A stretch of 25,250 nt of DNA from a virus, in the IMG/VR virus record IMGVR_UViG_3300005468_000057, positions 1 to 25,250 of that record; one strand, given 5' to 3'. The position numbers and the translations under genes are program-made. Positions 1 to 7,025 of the stretch are shown piece after piece. Under the pieces are notes generated by a model that was not told where the DNA came from, made no database searches, and was given only the letters and a program-made list of their open reading frames with translations. Every line of letters starts with the position of its first letter. Within the stretch, counting starts at the first letter, position 1.

Positions 1-434
1 GGACTTGGTACGTCGGCACAGGCTAGGGGCGTCAGCGAAAAGATCCGACTAGAGTTGTCGGCTAGGGGTGGGCGGGCTTATGTCTTGGATCGTCGTCGGT
101 TGATCGGTCTGGACTGTCGGCTAGGGATTACTCGTGGAAGATCCGGCGTGTCGGACAGGGATGGACCAGTGGTAGGCCCGACTTGGGACGTCGGTTTGGT
201 CTGGGCTGACGCGAGTTAGTCTGGATCGTCGGGGTGGAGAGTCTAGGGGAAGGCACGGAACAAGGGCGGGTGTGTCGGATCCGAGTCGAGCCGATGACGC
301 ACGGCGTAGGGTAGTCAGCGCGGGAAGGGTGGGACGCAGATAAGTCGGGTGGGGCGACAAGGTTCGGTCAAGGGCGGGATCGTCGGTTTCGGCCTCGGTC
401 TGGTGGGAAGTCGGAATGGGTCGTCAGATCCGGC
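1..434 (+). repeat. G-rich gene-free spacer 1 with GTCGG array
   Basis: I find no convincing gene here. The + strand is G-rich and carries GTCGG at 12, 57, 95, 116, 150, 190, 228, 274, 344, 382 and 410, with GTCAG variants at 313 and 423. Steps are mostly 30-46 nt. The 5' flank is usually GG plus three bases (for example GGATCGTCGG), and the 3' flank often runs into TAGGG or GGG. The array is cut by the window edge, so its full length is unknown. The same element fills two other spacers in this window. The function is unknown. The short open frames in it have the low-complexity composition expected of skewed non-coding DNA. Confidence 0.8.
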
Positions 435-448
435 CTCTATGCTAGCAG

Positions 449-533
449 AGTATGTGCCACCCAGTCAATCAGTGGCCCAACTGGCGTTTTACCGCTATAC
501 TGTTTCCAAACGCACGTTAGGCCAAAAGGGAAG
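449..533 (+). promoter_or_regulatory. Candidate promoter/leader of the glycan and head-tail operon
   Basis: Between the GTCGG array and the first gene lies a more AT-rich leader. It contains TATACT at 496-501, a possible -10 element, but no good -35 at the right distance. Upstream, TATGTG and GTCAAT (449-466) resemble the pieces found ahead of the genes at 7938 and 12873. A strong ribosome site, AAAAGGGAAG, lies at 524-533. The promoter call is weak and rests on position and composition. Confidence 0.3.
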
Positions 534-540
534 AATGAAC

Positions 541-789
541 ATGGCAACATACGTTTACCCCAACTGCGAAGCAGTGGTGAACTGGCAGGGCAGCCGGGTG
601 CGGATCAATCAGACGCAGGCGTGGCGCGCTGACGACCCCTTCGTAAAGGCTCGTCCGGAGCTATTCAGTCCGGACCCTGTGCGAGTCAGCTCGTCGGTTC
701 CCGAGACCGCTACCGCTCGTCCGGGTGAGACTAGGGACCTGCCGCCGCGCAAGCCGCGCGTCAGGAAGGCCGACCCCCCGCGTGACTGA
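541..789 (+). CDS. Small phage protein of the head region (hypothetical)
   Basis: Encodes 82 residues. I chose the ATG at 541 because AAAAGGGAAG ends 7 nt upstream; an in-frame ATG at 535 is too close to that site. The N-terminal half has short beta-prone stretches and the phrase WRADDPFVKARPELF, which resembles small proteins encoded next to capsid and connector genes in many actinophages. The C-terminal half is basic and low in complexity (PPRKPRVRKADPPRD), probably disordered. The end overlaps the glycosyltransferase start at 782 by 8 nt, so the two are likely translated together. The family function is not known to me; a minor head or neck role is inferred from context only. Confidence 0.7.
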   Translation: MATYVYPNCEAVVNWQGSRVRINQTQAWRADDPFVKARPELFSPDPVRVSSSVPETATARPGETRDLPPRKPRVRKADPPRD

Positions 790-1555
790 GATACTGGCTG
801 GGACAGTTCTGGCCGCGTATCTTCATCCAAATCACGTGAGCCACAGTTTCCAGGAATCGATGCACCGGCTGATCGGCTACGATCTGGCGCACAGCGCCCG
901 GGTGGTCCGAGGCGGCGGTCCGGTAATGTTCAGGTGCGGTCCTGGCAATTTGCCGGAGGGGCGTAACACGGTGGCGCGCCACTTCCTGGACGAATCCCAA
1001 GCTGAGTGGCTCTGGCTGATTGACTCGGATATGGGGTTTGAACCGGATACGGTGGACCGGCTGGTTGAGGCGGCCGGGCCAGCGGAGTATCCGGTGGTCG
1101 GCGCGCTGTGCTTCGGTCTGAAAGAGCACTCTCCTGATGGCATGGGCGGATTTCAGGTTCGAGCGTTTCCAACCCTGTATGGCTGGGCCAAGGATAAGAC
1201 GGGCACTTTTGGGTTCAGCGTGATGCGAACTTATCCGGCCAATACGCTGATGCGGGTGGCGGGCACCGGTGCGGCTTGTCTGCTGATCCACCGGTCGATC
1301 CTGGAGAAAATCCGATCGGACAGTGGTGGCGCGACTGTCTGGTTCGATCCCACCAAGCAGACCGACGGTAAACCAGTGAGCGAGGACCTGTCGTTTTGTT
1401 ACCGGGTGAACGCGACCGGGGCGCCGGTAATGGTGCACACGGGCGTGCAGACCAATCACTACAAGAACATTTGGGTGACCGAGGACCTGTACCGGCTGCT
1501 GGAGACACAGTACGGCAGCGTCGCGCAGGAGATCCAGCCGGTGGAGGCAGAGTGA
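782..1555 (+). CDS. GT-A-type glycosyltransferase
   Basis: A 257-residue protein from a GTG start that overlaps the preceding stop. The DSD motif (D81-S82-D83, in WLIDSDMGF) matches the DXD metal/nucleotide-sugar motif of GT-A (family 2-like) glycosyltransferases. The phrase CGPGNLPEGRNTVARHFLDE just before it is typical of glycosyltransferases encoded among actinophage structural genes. No signal peptide or membrane segment is visible, so it probably acts in the host cytoplasm on assembling virion proteins or a sugar intermediate. The stop overlaps the GTG of the next gene (GTGA), indicating translational coupling. The acceptor and the sugar cannot be read from sequence. An alternative is modification of host cell-wall glycans. 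Confidence 0.85.
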   Translation: MTEILAGTVLAAYLHPNHVSHSFQESMHRLIGYDLAHSARVVRGGGPVMFRCGPGNLPEGRNTVARHFLDESQAEWLWLIDSDMGFEPDTVDRLVEAAGPAEYPVVGALCFGLKEHSPDGMGGFQVRAFPTLYGWAKDKTGTFGFSVMRTYPANTLMRVAGTGAACLLIHRSILEKIRSDSGGATVWFDPTKQTDGKPVSEDLSFCYRVNATGAPVMVHTGVQTNHYKNIWVTEDLYRLLETQYGSVAQEIQPVEAE

Positions 1556-2235
1556 CCGAGCATGGCTCGCCCAAGCTGGTGGTGATCGTACCGTCCAGGG
1601 AACGCCCAGACGCTATTCGCCAGCTTGAGCTGGAGTTCGCGGCGACCTGCACTGAGCGCACCACGATGCTGCCGGTGGTGGACGACAACGACCCGACCAG
1701 AGACGCTTATCCGGACTACACCTGGCAAGCCCCTAGTCGGAACATGGTGCAGGCGCTGAATTGGGCTTCGGCTAAACTGTTGCGAGAGCGGGCACCGATC
1801 GCCGTCGGATTCATGGGCGACGACCATCGGCCGATCACCCGGGGTTGGGACAGCTTTTATCTGGAGGCGTTGGAGAAACTCGGCACAGGCATCGTGTACG
1901 GAAATGACCTGCTGCAGGGCCGAAAGCTCCCCACCCAGTGCGCGATGACGGTTGACATCGTCCAGACGATCGGCTACATGGCGCCACCGGCGTTTGGCCA
2001 CTTGTTTGTGGACAACGCGTGGCGCGCCTGGGGCGAGTTGGCCAAATGCATCTCGTACCTACCAGAAGTAATCATCGAGCACCGGCATCCGCTGGCCGGT
2101 CGGTCCGATTGGGACGATGGCTATCGCAGGGTTAACAGCGATAGCCAATACCGCGCCGATCGGCAGCGTTGGAGCGAGTACCGGCGGTTTGGTCTGGCAG
2201 AGGACGTGGCGCGCATCTCCAAGCTAAGAGACTGA
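1552..2235 (+). CDS. Second glycosyltransferase-like protein
   Basis: A 227-residue protein. The start is the GTG at 1552, which overlaps the previous stop and has GGAGGCAGA just upstream. The N-terminus KLVVIVPSRERPDAI is a typical first strand and loop of a GT-A fold, and FMGDDHRP (D90-D91) is a DXD-like sugar-nucleotide site. Later, YGNDLLQGRKLPTQCAMT and FVDNAW fit the acceptor half of such folds, as in phage proteins annotated as glycosyltransferases. It is unrelated in detail to the enzyme upstream, so the two probably add different sugars or act in sequence. The codons for AWRA at 2019-2028 contain one copy of the GTGGCGCGCC word. Confidence 0.75.
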   Translation: MTEHGSPKLVVIVPSRERPDAIRQLELEFAATCTERTTMLPVVDDNDPTRDAYPDYTWQAPSRNMVQALNWASAKLLRERAPIAVGFMGDDHRPITRGWDSFYLEALEKLGTGIVYGNDLLQGRKLPTQCAMTVDIVQTIGYMAPPAFGHLFVDNAWRAWGELAKCISYLPEVIIEHRHPLAGRSDWDDGYRRVNSDSQYRADRQRWSEYRRFGLAEDVARISKLRD

Positions 2236-2240
2236 ATCCG

Positions 2241-2792
2241 ATGAAACGACTCCGTGACACTCCAGGCGACAAGCAGCTGAGCCGAATGTACGACGTTCCG
2301 CACGACCACAGGCGGTGGCCAGACCATCTGTTGCGTGTTGGAGTAACCAGCGAGATGATCAGATGGCTGGCCGGTTCGGTGGCGTCTGCCGCCGATCTGT
2401 CCTGCGGGAATGGGACTCTGCTCAACCAGACTGATGCTGAGGTCAAATACTACGGAGACCTGGCACCGGGCTGGCCGTTGAACGGTAGCATTGAGCAGAC
2501 GTTGCAGGCTATTCCTAGGGTGGATCTGTTTATCTGCTCAGAGACGATCGAGCATTTGGACGACCCGGCCGGTGTGCTGACGCAGATCCGAAAGCGCACT
2601 AAGAAACTGGTGCTAAGCACGCCGGTGGATGCCTGGGACGATTCCAATCTGGAGCACCTGTGGGCATGGAGTCGCAACGACGTGGAACGCATGCTGAAGG
2701 CGGCCGGGTTTGAGATCGCAGCATATGTGTCCAGCGACGCCAGACCGCGCATCAAGGGATCTTATCTGTTTGGGGTGTGGGGTTGTCAATAG
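2241..2792 (+). CDS. Class I SAM-dependent methyltransferase
   Basis: A 183-residue protein starting at ATG 2241, six bases after the previous stop, with AAGAG upstream. LSCGNGTLL (C55-G56-N57-G58) corresponds to the glycine-rich SAM-binding loop. FICSETIEHLDDP (S100-H105) matches the post-motif segment common in small-molecule and sugar methyltransferases, and VLSTPVDAW followed by LEHLWAWSRNDVERMLKAAGFEI is the usual C-terminal pattern. Placement between glycosyltransferases and a sugar epimerase suggests O- or C-methylation of a sugar or glycan, as in actinobacterial deoxysugar biosynthesis. The substrate is inferred. The first motif acidic residue is replaced by Ser/Cys, so cofactor binding may be somewhat atypical. 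Confidence 0.75.
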   Translation: MKRLRDTPGDKQLSRMYDVPHDHRRWPDHLLRVGVTSEMIRWLAGSVASAADLSCGNGTLLNQTDAEVKYYGDLAPGWPLNGSIEQTLQAIPRVDLFICSETIEHLDDPAGVLTQIRKRTKKLVLSTPVDAWDDSNLEHLWAWSRNDVERMLKAAGFEIAAYVSSDARPRIKGSYLFGVWGCQ

Positions 2793-2794
2793 GG

Positions 2795-2863
2795 CTGGCC
2801 ACCGCCGCAGGGCTCAAGGCGACCCACCCCCTGGAGCACCGGCTCGACCACGGCGGTGGCCAG
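2795..2863. terminator. 13-bp inverted repeat between methyltransferase and epimerase
   Basis: The arms CTGGCCACCGCCG (2795-2807) and CGGCGGTGGCCAG (2851-2863) are perfectly complementary with a 43-nt loop, which itself holds a small GAGC/GCTC hairpin. There is no T-run after it. It lies in a 102-nt gap in an otherwise tightly packed operon, so it may attenuate or process the transcript rather than fully terminate it. Confidence 0.5.
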
Positions 2864-2894
2864 TTGCCAACAGCGTATCAGATAGGATGACGCG

Positions 2895-3803
2895 ATGTCA
2901 ATGCACGCGTTGGTCACCGGAAGCTCGGGCTTCCTGGGACGTCGTTTTGTCGAGGAGCTGAAGGCCAACGGGTACGATGTAGCCGCTTGCGACATAGCCG
3001 ATCGACCGTCCTGGGACGCGCTGGACCTGTTTCGGACCGACCAGTACAAATACGATCTGGCAATTCACTGCGCGGCGGTCAGTCCGTGGCGGCTAGCCAT
3101 CGACGGATGCCCGCTGCAGGTTGGGGCCAGCAACCTGGAGCTGGACGCGGCCTATTTTAGCTGGGCTGCTCGGGCCGAGCCGGAGCACCTCGTTTACATC
3201 AGCAGCAGCGCGGCTTATCCGGTATCGCTGCAAACCGGGCCGGGCTCGATCCCGCTGCGCGAAGACCAGATCGATCTGTCGGTCGATACGATCGGGTTGC
3301 CGGACGCTTCTTACGGCTGGACCAAGATCACCGGCGAGATGCTGGCGGGGCATTACCGGGCGGCGGGTGGCCGAGTTACGGTCGTCCGGCCATTTAGCGG
3401 CTACGGCGAATATCAGTCCAGCTATTTCCCGTTCGGAGCGTTCCGTGATCGGGCGTTGCGCCGGGTCAACCCGTTCGAGGTTTGGGGCAGCGGCCAGCAG
3501 GTGCGCGACTTCATCCACGTAGACGACGTGGTTAGGGGAACGCTGGAGGCGGTGCGACAGCAGGTGGCTGGTCCGGTAAATCTGGCCACCGGTGTCGGTA
3601 CGTCGCTTGTTGAGCTGGCCGAGATGTTCGCCAGCGAGGCCGAGTACCGGCCGGAGTTTTTGACCAAGCCCGATGCCCCGACCGGGGTGGCGCATCGCGT
3701 TGGCGACTCAGTATTGATGAGATCATTTTATCGGCCCAGGGTGAGCATTGAGCAAGGGGTGGCGCGCGCCGTCCGGACGGGGGTAATCAATGCCGTTGGG
3801 TGA
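2895..3803 (+). CDS. NAD-dependent sugar epimerase/dehydratase (extended SDR)
   Basis: A 302-residue extended short-chain dehydrogenase/reductase. TGSSGFLG at residues 8-15 is the Rossmann NAD(P)-binding motif. The catalytic triad is visible as Ser103-105 (ISSS), Tyr140 and Lys144 (YGWTK). VVRPFSGYGEYQ and DFIHVDDVVRGTLEAV are the conserved blocks of NDP-sugar epimerases and dehydratases. It probably makes a modified nucleotide sugar for the glycosyltransferases upstream. The start at 2895 has AGGATGACGCG before it. The last 14 nt overlap the connector gene, so this enzyme is co-translated with virion assembly proteins. The exact reaction (4-epimerase, 4,6-dehydratase or reductase) cannot be assigned by eye. 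Confidence 0.85.
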   Translation: MSMHALVTGSSGFLGRRFVEELKANGYDVAACDIADRPSWDALDLFRTDQYKYDLAIHCAAVSPWRLAIDGCPLQVGASNLELDAAYFSWAARAEPEHLVYISSSAAYPVSLQTGPGSIPLREDQIDLSVDTIGLPDASYGWTKITGEMLAGHYRAAGGRVTVVRPFSGYGEYQSSYFPFGAFRDRALRRVNPFEVWGSGQQVRDFIHVDDVVRGTLEAVRQQVAGPVNLATGVGTSLVELAEMFASEAEYRPEFLTKPDAPTGVAHRVGDSVLMRSFYRPRVSIEQGVARAVRTGVINAVG

Positions 3804-4407
3804 CAACTACGCCACACTGCTGGACCTTAAGAGCAGGCTTGGTATCGGCCAGTCGGACACACGGGACGATGGTCGCTGCAGCGCTGCTCTGGCCACCGCT
3901 TCACGTGGTATTGAGAACTGCTGCAACCGCCAGTTTAACGATGCCGGATCGGCCAGCGCCCGTATCTACCGTCCGGACGATTGGTACATGTCCGAGGTTG
4001 ACGACTTTCACACTCAGGTTGGTCTGGTGGTAAAGACCGACGAGGCGGATGACGGTGCGTACGAGGTTACCTGGGACACCAGCGATTTCCAAGCTGAGCC
4101 GCTGAACGGGGTGGTCAGCGGCACCCCCGGCTGGCCGTATTTCCGGTTGGTGGCTACCGAGAGCCGATATTTCAGCTACCTAGCGCGCCACCCCTGTTTG
4201 CAGGTTACCGCCAGGTGGGGCTGGGCAACGGTACCAGACCCGGTAAAGGAAGCTACGCTGATTGTCGCGGAGGAGACTTTTAAGCTGAAAGACGCCCCGT
4301 TCGGCGTGGCTGGGTTTGGCGAATTTGGCGCGGTCCGGGTTAAGCAAAATCCATTGGCCTGGGGGATGGTGGCCCCCTACCGCCGCGATCCGGTATTGGT
4401 GGGCTGA
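3790..4407 (+). CDS. Head-tail connector (gp6-like adaptor)
   Basis: A 205-residue protein resembling HK97 gp6/SPP1 gp15-type adaptors, which form a ring under the portal. The N-terminal helical part (YATLLDLKSRLGI, then ATASRGIENCCNRQF) is the hallmark of this family in actinophages. The C-terminal helix beginning near VKEATLIVAEETFKL is also typical. The start at 3790 lies inside the epimerase gene, preceded by GGGGG. The stop TGA shares bases with the next ATG (TGATG). The central part (about residues 60-145) is beta-rich and more variable, as expected. Confidence comes from family pattern and position before the tail terminator. Confidence 0.75.
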   Translation: MPLGDNYATLLDLKSRLGIGQSDTRDDGRCSAALATASRGIENCCNRQFNDAGSASARIYRPDDWYMSEVDDFHTQVGLVVKTDEADDGAYEVTWDTSDFQAEPLNGVVSGTPGWPYFRLVATESRYFSYLARHPCLQVTARWGWATVPDPVKEATLIVAEETFKLKDAPFGVAGFGEFGAVRVKQNPLAWGMVAPYRRDPVLVG

Positions 4408-4694
4408 TGCGGCTTACTGTTATCGACGCCAATGACGTCGATTACCTGAGTAGGGGCGATCAGTTTCGGGCCAGCGTTTGCGACTGGCTGATGGCGCATG
4501 GGATCGATCATCTGATCACGCATCGGGTCGAGCTTCATCTGATCGATACGTTGTTCATGCGGGTGTTTCAGTACGACACCGACCAAAGAGGCCGAGTGCG
4601 TTGGGATCGCGGGACGGACACGGTGGCGCGCCGCGCGCCGATTGACGTATTGGTTCGGTCTGATCCTCCGTTTGACTATCGGGAGGTAGCGTGA
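4407..4694 (+). CDS. Hypothetical neck-region protein
   Basis: A 95-residue protein coupled to genes on both sides (TGATG at its start, GTGA at its stop). DYLSRGDQFRASVCDWLMAHGID resembles the opening of small proteins found between connector and tail terminator in actinophages. The rest, with HRVELHLIDTLFMRVFQYD, looks beta-stranded. Its position fits a head-closure or stopper role, but the fold cannot be confirmed by eye. The sequence TVARR near its C-terminus is encoded by a copy of GTGGCGCGCC (4623-4632). Confidence 0.7.
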   Translation: MRLTVIDANDVDYLSRGDQFRASVCDWLMAHGIDHLITHRVELHLIDTLFMRVFQYDTDQRGRVRWDRGTDTVARRAPIDVLVRSDPPFDYREVA

Positions 4695-5113
4695 CTGCGC
4701 CAACCGTTCAGGCGATAATGGAGGCGGTACAGGACCGGTTGGAGACTGTGGTTGGCCTAAGGTCCGATCCGTTCCTGCCCGATCAAGTAAACCCTCCGCA
4801 CGCCGTTGTCAGTGTGCCGCCCATTGAAAATTACCGGACTACGTTCCGACGAGGCAGGTTCGAGCTCAGGTTCTCGGTCTATGTGCTGGTGTCGGCCACA
4901 TTGGACCGGATCGGGCAGATGGCGATGGCGTCTTATGCCGATGTGACCGGAGACAATTCGATCCCCCTGGCGATTGAAGGTGACCGCACTTTGGGGGGTG
5001 TGGTCGATGACTGCGTGGTTGTGGCGTTTCGGCCGATGACCCAGGAAGAGGTCGGGCAGATCAGCTATTACGGTGGGGTGTTTGACCTGCTGGTGATAGC
5101 CCGAGGCCAATGA
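4691..5113 (+). CDS. Tail terminator protein
   Basis: A 140-residue protein from a GTG overlapping the previous stop. The layout, an N-terminal helix (VQAIMEAVQDRLETV), then PHAVVSVPPIENYRTTFRRGRFELRFSVYVLV and a C-terminal strand FDLLVIARG, fits the lambda gpU/tail-terminator family that caps the tail tube and joins it to the head. Its place directly ahead of the tail-tube genes is the usual one. No membrane or catalytic motif is visible. An alternative is a minor capsid/head-closure protein. Confidence 0.65.
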   Translation: MTAPTVQAIMEAVQDRLETVVGLRSDPFLPDQVNPPHAVVSVPPIENYRTTFRRGRFELRFSVYVLVSATLDRIGQMAMASYADVTGDNSIPLAIEGDRTLGGVVDDCVVVAFRPMTQEEVGQISYYGGVFDLLVIARGQ

Positions 5114-5129
5114 GGGGGGGATACTTAGC

Positions 5130-5324
5130 ATGAAGGAATACAAAATCGTCGGGCCATGCAGTGTGGCGGGCGTGGCGCCCGGGGACACGGTCTCGGAGGG
5201 CACACTGTTGGATTGGCACGCCAACATCGAGGCACTCATGGGCGTCCACCTAGAAGAGCTTACCGTTGCTGATACCAAAGCCAAGGGGGCCAAGGGTAAG
5301 GACAAGGGGGGTGTGGCCGAATGA
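5130..5324 (+). CDS. Small basic-tailed protein preceding the tail tube
   Basis: Encodes 64 residues. GAGGGGGG lies about 10 nt before the ATG. The first half (KEYKIVGPCSVAGVAPGDTV) is a compact beta-type motif seen in short actinophage proteins encoded beside the tail-tube gene. The C-terminus (DTKAKGAKGKDKGGVAE) is lysine- and glycine-rich and probably disordered. The stop overlaps the tail-tube ATG by 4 nt (ATGA). The role is unknown; an assembly factor for the tube is a guess from context. Confidence 0.7.
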   Translation: MKEYKIVGPCSVAGVAPGDTVSEGTLLDWHANIEALMGVHLEELTVADTKAKGAKGKDKGGVAE

Positions 5325-6058
5325 GCACGTTTGTTCTTACTGACGTAACCACCTGGATCGGCGGGTACGATTTTACCTGCGACTCCAGCTCGGCTAGCCT
5401 GCAGGTAAAGGTAGACGACCAGGAGACCACCACTTTTTGTACCAATGGGTGGAAATCTCGGGTCGGCGGTCTGCGTGAAGTTAGCTGCGATCTCGATGGG
5501 TTCTGGCAGGCCGGTACTGGCCAGGTGGACCCTGAGATGTTCTCCACCATCGGGAACAGTAACGAGCCAGTGACGCAATCGCCTACGGGCAGCGTGGCTG
5601 GCAGTCCCGCGTTCATGTATCTGGGCGGAAAGTTCAGTTACGAGATCTTCGGGGACCTGGGCGATATCGCCCCATTCAGCGTTTCAGTGATGAGCACCGA
5701 TGGTATCGGCGTGGTGCGCGGACAGATTGCCAAATCCAAGGGTAATGTGTCGGCTACCGGCGTGTTGGGTTCGGGTCTGACCGGTCTGTCCACCAACAGC
5801 CAGGTGGGCACTGGTCAATACCTGTACGCCACGCTGCACGTGTTCAGCGCGGGTACCACAGTAACGGTTCAGCTCCAGTCAGACGACAATGCTGGGTTCT
5901 CGTCACCGACTACGCGCGCCACGCTCGGTCCGGTTACGACCACCGGCGGGACCTGGATGACCCGGGTGGCGGGACCGATCACCGACACCTACTACCGATT
6001 CAATGTGTCCGCCATCACCGGCACATTCAGCGTCGCTGGCGCCATCGCCATCGCTTAA
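5321..6058 (+). CDS. Major tail (tube) protein, long form
   Basis: A 245-residue protein. The first half carries the tube-type core, with SLQVKVDDQETTTF and KSRVGGLREVSCDLDGF at about residues 26-67. The second half, from about residue 165 (GQYLYATLHVFSAGTTVTVQLQ through DTYYRFNVSAI), is an added beta-sandwich common in actinophage major tail proteins. It begins in an ATGA overlap, so it is coupled to the gene before. The downstream gene is a shorter paralogue sharing the KVDDQE and RxGGLxE phrases. It probably polymerises to form the tail tube; the C-terminal domain would decorate its surface and is a possible target for the upstream glycosylation genes. Confidence 0.8.
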   Translation: MSTFVLTDVTTWIGGYDFTCDSSSASLQVKVDDQETTTFCTNGWKSRVGGLREVSCDLDGFWQAGTGQVDPEMFSTIGNSNEPVTQSPTGSVAGSPAFMYLGGKFSYEIFGDLGDIAPFSVSVMSTDGIGVVRGQIAKSKGNVSATGVLGSGLTGLSTNSQVGTGQYLYATLHVFSAGTTVTVQLQSDDNAGFSSPTTRATLGPVTTTGGTWMTRVAGPITDTYYRFNVSAITGTFSVAGAIAIA

Positions 6059-6074
6059 GGCAGAGAGGGAATAG

Positions 6075-6482
6075 ATGGCTACGTTCACCCTGACTGACGC
6101 CACCGTTACCGTAAACTCGGTGGACCTGTCGGACTGGATCACCTCGGTCACTCTTCAGATCAAGGTCGATGACCAGGAGGACACGGCGATGGGCGACACC
6201 TACCGGTCGCGTATCGGCGGTCTCAAGGAATGGTCGATGGATATCGACTTCAACGCTGACTTTGCTGCTAGTGCGGTTGACCAAACCGTCTGGCCGCTGC
6301 TTGGCACTGTTACTGCGGTGACCGTTAAGGCCACCAGTGCGTCAAACAGCTCAACTAACCCGCAGTATAGCGGGTCGGTGCTGGTAGCCGAGTACAGCCC
6401 TATCGATGGCGATGTGGGCGACCTGGCCACCACTTCGGTCAGCTGGCCGGGTACCGGCACGCTATCGCGCGCCACCTCCTAG
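6075..6482 (+). CDS. Tail-tube paralogue, short form
   Basis: A 135-residue protein with AGAGAGGGAATAG before its ATG. It matches the N-terminal core of its upstream neighbour: xTFxLTD at the start, LQIKVDDQEDTAMGDTYRSRIGGLKEWSMDIDF in the middle, then a TVKA/VLVAEYSPIDGDVGDLATTSVSW closing segment. It lacks the extra C-terminal domain. This compact form looks like the classic tube protein of many actinophages, so either gene could supply the bulk tube and the other a minor or terminal ring. Copies of this kind can arise by duplication. Confidence 0.8.
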   Translation: MATFTLTDATVTVNSVDLSDWITSVTLQIKVDDQEDTAMGDTYRSRIGGLKEWSMDIDFNADFAASAVDQTVWPLLGTVTAVTVKATSASNSSTNPQYSGSVLVAEYSPIDGDVGDLATTSVSWPGTGTLSRATS

Positions 6483-6503
6483 TAGACTGGGGAGCTGCTT
6501 GCC

Positions 6504-7025
6504 ATGGCCAACCGACGGTCGATCGAGTTTCGAGTAACCGGGACTAGTCAGCTGACCGAATTGCGTCGAGCGCTAAGTCGAGAGGCCGATGGCAAGCAGC
6601 GCGTCAGGCAGCTAAACAAGGAGCTAAAAGACGCAGCTAAACCCATCGTCCCGCTGGTGCGGGCCAATATCATGGCCCTGCCATCAAAGAACCAAAGTCG
6701 GATTCTTGGACACAAACCCCTGAGGAAACGTCTTAGCCGGGCTGTAACGGTTCAGGTCAGGTACGGATCGCGCGCGGGCGTGTTCGTGTTCATGAATCCG
6801 CGCAAAATGCCAGACGGCGAGAAAGCGTTGCCTGCGTATTTTGAGCGAAAGACCGGTCAGCCGCTGCTGCGGCACCCTGTGTTCGGCAACCGACAGGCCT
6901 GGGTTACCCAGCTAACCCCCCAAGAGGGGTACTTCACCAGGTCGTTGGGCGGGATCGAGCAGCGCGTAACTCGTAAGATCGAGCAGATCATCGACGATAC
7001 CAAACGCAGGGTAGAATCTGGGTGA
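6504..7025 (+). CDS. HK97 gp10-like neck/tail-completion protein
   Basis: A 173-residue basic protein with GGGGAG before its ATG. The N-terminal helix region (TELRRALSREADGKQRVRQLNKELKDAAKPIVPLVR) followed by LRKRLSRAVTVQVRYG, GVFVFMNP and the C-terminal helix with IEQIIDDTKRR is the pattern of HK97 gp10-type and related minor virion proteins. Such genes usually precede the tube gene; here it follows, which is less common. It is the last gene before the second G-rich spacer. An alternative is a tail assembly protein of unknown fold. Confidence 0.65.
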   Translation: MANRRSIEFRVTGTSQLTELRRALSREADGKQRVRQLNKELKDAAKPIVPLVRANIMALPSKNQSRILGHKPLRKRLSRAVTVQVRYGSRAGVFVFMNPRKMPDGEKALPAYFERKTGQPLLRHPVFGNRQAWVTQLTPQEGYFTRSLGGIEQRVTRKIEQIIDDTKRRVESG

